Below the pieces are notes generated by a model. The model worked only from the letters and a program-made list of their open reading frames with translations, was not told the origin of the DNA and did not search any database. Below are positions 56,420-64,000 of a stretch of 64,000 nt of DNA, in pieces. Made by a program: the position numbers and the translations under genes. Numbering within the stretch: position 1 is the first letter of the stretch; each line of letters starts with the position of its first letter. Origin of the DNA: Saccopteryx bilineata (lineage: Eukaryota > Chordata > Mammalia > Chiroptera > Emballonuridae); the NCBI RefSeq assembly GCF_036850765.1, contig NC_089495.1:193333847-193397846 (forward strand). Reading direction: 5' to 3'.

Positions 56420-59400
56420 TTTTAAATAGAAACCTTTATTTACAACGACACCCAAAATGATCAGCAAAACAGTCGTAGCTTACCACACAACCATCTCGTA
56501 AGTTATCCAATGTGGTTTGGATTCTTTGCAGTGTAAAGAATGATTAAATTTTTTAAAAAGCAACACGTAATGTAAACTTGATTGAAACTGAATTCATTCT
56601 CAATACTATAAGTCACTTCCTGAGAATTTAAATATTGCTCTCAGAATGACATTTCCATCTTCAAAATTCCGTACATCGGGGAGAAAGAAAGGAGGAAGGA
56701 AAACAAGGACACCCTGCTCACGTCACAGTCTGCCCCGGGCTGAGAGGCTCCCGCTCCTCTGCAGCAGGAGGAGGTTCTTCTATCCTACAGGCTTTGCTCC
56801 TATGAATTTCCCACTTGTGACAAAACGCATGGCTTCTGCAAATAAAAAGGGCCTGGACAGGCGTGTGGGTGCCTGACAGTGCACGGCCTTCCCGCTGCAG
56901 CGCTCTGCAGCAGAGAACCAGGGCACAGAACCTCACCCGACACCCCAACTCATCTCAGGTGGCAGATACCGATTAAGCAGACCTGTTGATATTTACACCT
57001 TTCCATCAAGATGCACAGTTTAGACAAGCGGCATCATCATATCATAAAATTTCTATTTGCTTTTTTAAAGGAAGAAACGGATCTCCTTTATATCATTTTG
57101 ATCTTTAAAAATATATATATTTTGTCTTTGGATTCAGCAAAAAAGTAGGTATACTGGAAATATTTCACATTCTAAAAGCAGATGAAAAGACTACTTCTCC
57201 TGTTCACCCAACAGATACCAAAGTTGTAAAAAGTGGGGGAAGGAAGTGAGGAGAGGCAGGCAGCGGGAGTACAAAGAATTCTCCAAGATAAAAGGGCAGT
57301 AAAAGGTAAAAACAAATTATCTCGAAGACTGCATCTATTAAAATCAAAATCTTCAGTCTGCACCAATAAAATGAACAAGTAGAAAATATAAAAACTTACA
57401 CTAGACATGGTTTTCATATAAAAATGGGCGCTGTCTTCCATTTAGGCTGGAGCCAGGACTAAGGAAAAGACTCACAAAACTTTATTTTGTTCTTAATTTT
57501 TAAAAGTCAAGAAAGGTAAGAGCACCATTCTGTTTCTCCCCACACACGCGCCTTAAGGAAGGTTTAGAAACACCTAACAACTGTGTCAGAACGACAGGGA
57601 CCCTAACTCAGCTGTCTCTGTCTCCAGATGGGGGGCGGTTACCGAAAGCACAGGCCACTGTCCTGGAAGCTGATGGATTTACAATCTTCTATCTATTTTT
57701 AACGGGGAGGGGGTGTCAGACTCAAACCCACTCGAGTGCCAGTTCTAGAAATACAGGTTTCACTTATTAATAAGTCAAAAATTGAATGGTCTTACCTTCA
57801 GAGACACCTAGAAAGATTAGCTAAATGTGTGTAAAATAAAACTAACTGGCTCTGTTATTGCTAGGAAATGATAACAAAGCCAGCAAAGACATCTGAAATT
57901 CACATACTCCAAAAATCCAATTTCATTCAACTGTTTGAGCCTAATAAAGTAAACCAGATACAGGGAATTAAACTTGATTCTCCCCCCCCCCCCCATTCCC
58001 AGCTGACCAGACCAAGTGTCGGAGAGGCGACAGCAGACAAGGGCAGGGTGGCAGAGGGAGAGCGTGAAAGGCGCTCGGACCACAGCCCTCACTCACGCAC
58101 AGGGGACTTCATGAGGCCAAGTCCTGAAGAAATAACCAGGACACCCTTCTTCTTCTCAAGGACAGTGAAAACATCATGTTAGTGAACAAGACAGCTGAGC
58201 AGACACCAGAAACCACACATCAAGGATTCTACTCCTGAGAGCTCAGTGTGAGATTCAGGTAATAACCATAGAGCAATCCTCCAATGGACGAAAAGATGCC
58301 ATATTCAATTCAAAATAAAACATGAATTCCTGTTATGGACCGTTTAAAAGCCAAGACTTTTTTAAATCAAACTGCTTGATCTTTTTAAATTCTTGATACC
58401 TTTTTTAAAAGTGTATTTCCCCATGTCTATTCTTTCCCCAAAAATTAACAAAGTGCTTAGTTCTGGTAGAAGAATTTAAAAAAAAATTTTTTTAATGCCT
58501 ACATCTAAACAAATGATCTCTTTAAAAAGCTTTTCGATTCAGAGGCATGGGAGGCCCAAGGGCAGGCCGAGCTCGGGAGGCTGCCCGGCCCCCCAGCACA
58601 AGACTCGGGGCCTCTCTCCTGTTCGCAGCCTCGCCACGCTGAGCCTACTGAAATCAACGATGTTAAATATTTAGCTTCACAAACTCTGTAAAAATGAGTT
58701 TTTATGACCTACAGAAAAGGTATATACATATTTTACATAATATAATATCTTAAAGATCATATTTACAAAAAATCTATTCACAGAAACACTGCGAAATTCT
58801 GATTCAGAATGCAGTACCTAGCCTTGGGTTTTCTGCAGTTTATTTTCAAAAAGCATTATTGCTCTACCATATAGGCAAAGGGTGACACCAGTACTTTCAA
58901 CAACAAAAAAAATCATAGTTCTCTATCCAACAGATTAGACAAAAACAAGGAAGCGGTTCACCATTCCTCAAGACCTCAACACTATTGCATTCATCCACTA
59001 CTTTTTAAATAAAGTGCTCTCGGCGGCACGTCAGCATGGGAGAAACTGCTACTGCTGCAAGTAAATACTGTCATTTCCCTTCCACAAGGCCATGTGACAT
59101 CAAGGAGGATTCCTGGAGGCGAATTATGACAAAACATTAAGAGGCAAATGAAAATCCTAGCGAAAGTCTAGGACAACCAAGAACAGGGTGGGCGCAACTC
59201 AGCACTATCACTAAAGGATGAGAACTCAGGGATGCCAGCCCTACAGGACAGAACCACCTGGCAGTGACAAAAACAAAGGCTGGAACTATGTCCCCCTCCA
59301 GTATTGCAACTAGAGAAACCAGACGTTCTAATCTCTGCTGACTTCTCCACTGTTCTCTGGCCCACCCACATTTATTTGAAAGACTGGATAGCCAGACAGA

Positions 59401-59709
59401 CAGAGGGGACACAGGAGAGTTTTGTGATGAGTAACACTCCGTTACTTCCAGAATCATATCTCTAAGAGGCAGAATGTCAGGATGATTTGTTTTGAATACC
59501 ATGACACATAAAAGGGGGGGGGGGGGGCAGGTCTCGCACTTCAGCTTAACATCCAGTTCTACGCAAATAACATCTCTTGGAATACCCTTGACGGAGACCA
59601 AAGCTGGTCCTTTCTTCAGAGCTGGGTGCCTAGAACAATGATTCCTTACTCCCGATATTCCTAGTGCAGAGTCACTGGTACACTGATTTCTTTGGAGGTC
59701 CTGGTGATG
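56420..59709 (-). other. NCOA3: NCOA3 3' UTR
   Basis: Runs from just after the stop codon at 59,710 down to the minus-strand AATAAA at 56,435-56,440. It is AU-rich, with long T/A stretches, and of about the length (3.3 kb) expected for NCOA3. It contains a 13-C run at 57,982-57,994 and a 14-G run at 59,514-59,527. No SINE lies in it. The exact 3' end is inferred. Confidence 0.8.
56435..56440 (-). terminator. Candidate poly(A) signal, NCOA3
   Basis: The + strand TTTATT is AATAAA on the minus strand. It is the last canonical signal before the converging SULF2 end. Confidence 0.65.
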
Positions 59710-62578
<2,869 letters not shown>

Positions 62579-63200
62579 CTGCTAATAGCCAAAAAAGAAT
62601 GCAAGTACGCATGTGTAGCAAGAACCAGCCTACTTCATGCATATAGTAGCGTCATAACACATTAGGTATCAGAAAAAACACCCAATGCCTTTCTAATTAC
62701 AAACATGGGAAAATGTACCAGGCTCATGATGGTAAAGGCTTTCTGGCTATTGGAGGGGGGTAAAGAGAAAGATTGGGCAGAATAGGGATCTAGAAATTAT
62801 CTGGGGTCAGGAAACGAAAGCTTTAAATGATCAGAAAACATTCCTCAAAGTGAGAGTAGATTTTGAGGACATTTCAGGAACTATGAACTAAAACTACAAG
62901 ATGAAAAAAGGCACGATTGAGAGTGTATTGGGAAGAGGGGGGTTTGAAATATGAAGGGGAGCAAAAAAGAACAGATGGGATTATACGCAGAAAGCAGGAA
63001 GCCGTCCAGGAGGCCTCACACTCTCTCTACACCTTGGCAGAGGGGCAGAGGATGAAGAGGAGCTAGCTGGAGGTGAAGAAGGTGGCAGGAACAAAGCACT
63101 GAACAAGGGGGCTGGTTTGTGCTCCCCAGCAGGTGGAGGTCATCTCCAAAAGCAAACTTTTATTCGTTTTCTGGGGGGTACCCCAGATTAGCTTATACAG
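62579..63200. other. NCOA3: NCOA3 intronic stretch
   Basis: Upstream intron of NCOA3. No further exon of the gene and no nameable repeat was found here. Confidence 0.6.
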
Positions 63201-63214
63201 GATGTCTGGTTATC

Positions 63215-63413
63215 AAGAAAATATAGGCCCTGGCCAGGTAGCTCAGCTGTTTAGAGCATTGTCCCAATATACCAAGGTTGCAGATTCGATCCCCAGTCAG
63301 GGCACATGTAAAAATCAACCAATGAAGGCATAAATAAGTGGAACAACAATTCAAGGTTTCTCCTTTTTTCTTTAAAATAAATTTAAAAATAAAAATTTTT
63401 TAAAAAGAAAATA
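63215..63413 (+). repeat. Ves-like bat SINE, sense, diverged
   Basis: The element is 63,226-63,404. It begins 'GGCCCTGGCCAGGTAGCTCA', with a B-box 'GCAGATTCGATCCCCAG', then 'GGGCACATGTAAAAATCAAC'. Duplications AAGAAAATA lie at 63,215-63,223 and 63,405-63,413. It lacks the long Rhin-1 body. Confidence 0.8.
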
Positions 63414-64000
63414 GATACCATTACTTCCAAGTGGCCCTAAGGCAGTGAAAATGGGGCATTTCTCAGTTGTCCTTTTTAACAATTATAAACAATATTTCAA
63501 ACCACAGTAAAAGATTTTTGTGTTATCATCTGCTTAATGTACATTAAGAAAATATCTTAATACAGTCTCCACCTTGGACTGGAGGTAGAAAGAACTTGAA
63601 TCTCATCCTGCCCACTACCGGAAACAGGTCATCTCAGAGGTTAGTACTGAGAGTAAGCTTATGTTTTTGATTTTTCTTATTCTTCATAGTTCTTACTGTT
63701 TCAAATGTTACCCAGTGAGCATATGGTTTCATAATCCAGGAACAGAGAAAAGCTTACAGATTATCTTAAATTCTGAAAAAGTGAGTGATAGCTGTTTTCA
63801 CAACACAGCAATTGATCACAAATGGAAATTAATTTTAAAAACATGAATAGCGGTGTAAGGGGCCCCTTCTCTTCCGATTCTTCCCAGTCACCAGCAAGAG
63901 AGAGAAGGAGAGAAAAAGTGTGATGGGACCACGGACGGTTCTTACCCTGCGCTAGGCACAGGGCAGGGAGCCAACACCGAGAAGCCTGGTCTGCTCTGCT
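63414..64000. other. NCOA3 intronic stretch, nothing recognised
   Basis: AT-rich to about 63,840, then mixed. No exon signal. Confidence 0.5.

Noticed and set aside
62579..64000. Additional NCOA3 exons (glutamine-rich and CBP-binding regions)
   Set aside because: No splice-bounded coding text of that type is visible on the minus strand.

Overview
The window is nuclear DNA of a placental mammal, almost certainly a bat. Two lines of evidence support this. First, split exons with GT-AG introns encode the conserved genes SULF2 and NCOA3. Second, the interspersed repeats are mammal-wide (L2, MIR, L1, old hAT-Charlie) plus several young tRNA-derived SINEs that begin with the 'CTGGCCGGTTGGCTCAGTGG' module typical of bat SINEs. 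The long (~370-400 bp) form with the 'GAGAAGCGCCCAT' body looks like the Rhin-1 type of horseshoe and leaf-nosed bats. The species-level guess is inference from memory.

Layout. Positions 1-25,935 lie inside a large upstream intron of SULF2 and hold no exon I can support. This part is packed with repeats: an L1 fragment, L2 copies, SINEs, a 2-kb C-rich minisatellite (6,886-8,893), a 1-kb CT-rich polypyrimidine tract (22,037-23,035) and several DNA-transposon remnants. From 25,936 to 54,969, the last 18 coding exons of SULF2 run on the + strand and give 729 codons plus stop. They match about residues 140-870 of the human protein, with two single-residue deletions. The start codon, signal peptide and the catalytic cysteine motif are upstream of the window.

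The SULF2 3' UTR follows, with poly(A) signals at 55,577 and 56,395. It meets the 3' UTR of NCOA3 head-on, since NCOA3 is encoded on the - strand and has a signal at 56,435-56,440. The last four coding exons of NCOA3 lie between 62,578 and 59,710 and include the polyglutamine tract (16 Gln here). The rest, up to 64,000, is NCOA3 intron with no further exon seen. This convergent SULF2/NCOA3 order is the same as in human.

The two genes do not form a functional unit. SULF2 makes a secreted/cell-surface heparan sulfate 6-O-endosulfatase, and NCOA3 makes a nuclear receptor coactivator. They share only the tail-to-tail boundary. I found no new multi-gene system. The most notable items are the minisatellite, the polypyrimidine tract, a hAT-type element with perfect 8-bp target duplications, a palindromic mini-transposon nested in an L1, the converging poly(A) sites, and two coding-like but unidentified minus-strand fragments in the SULF2 intron.
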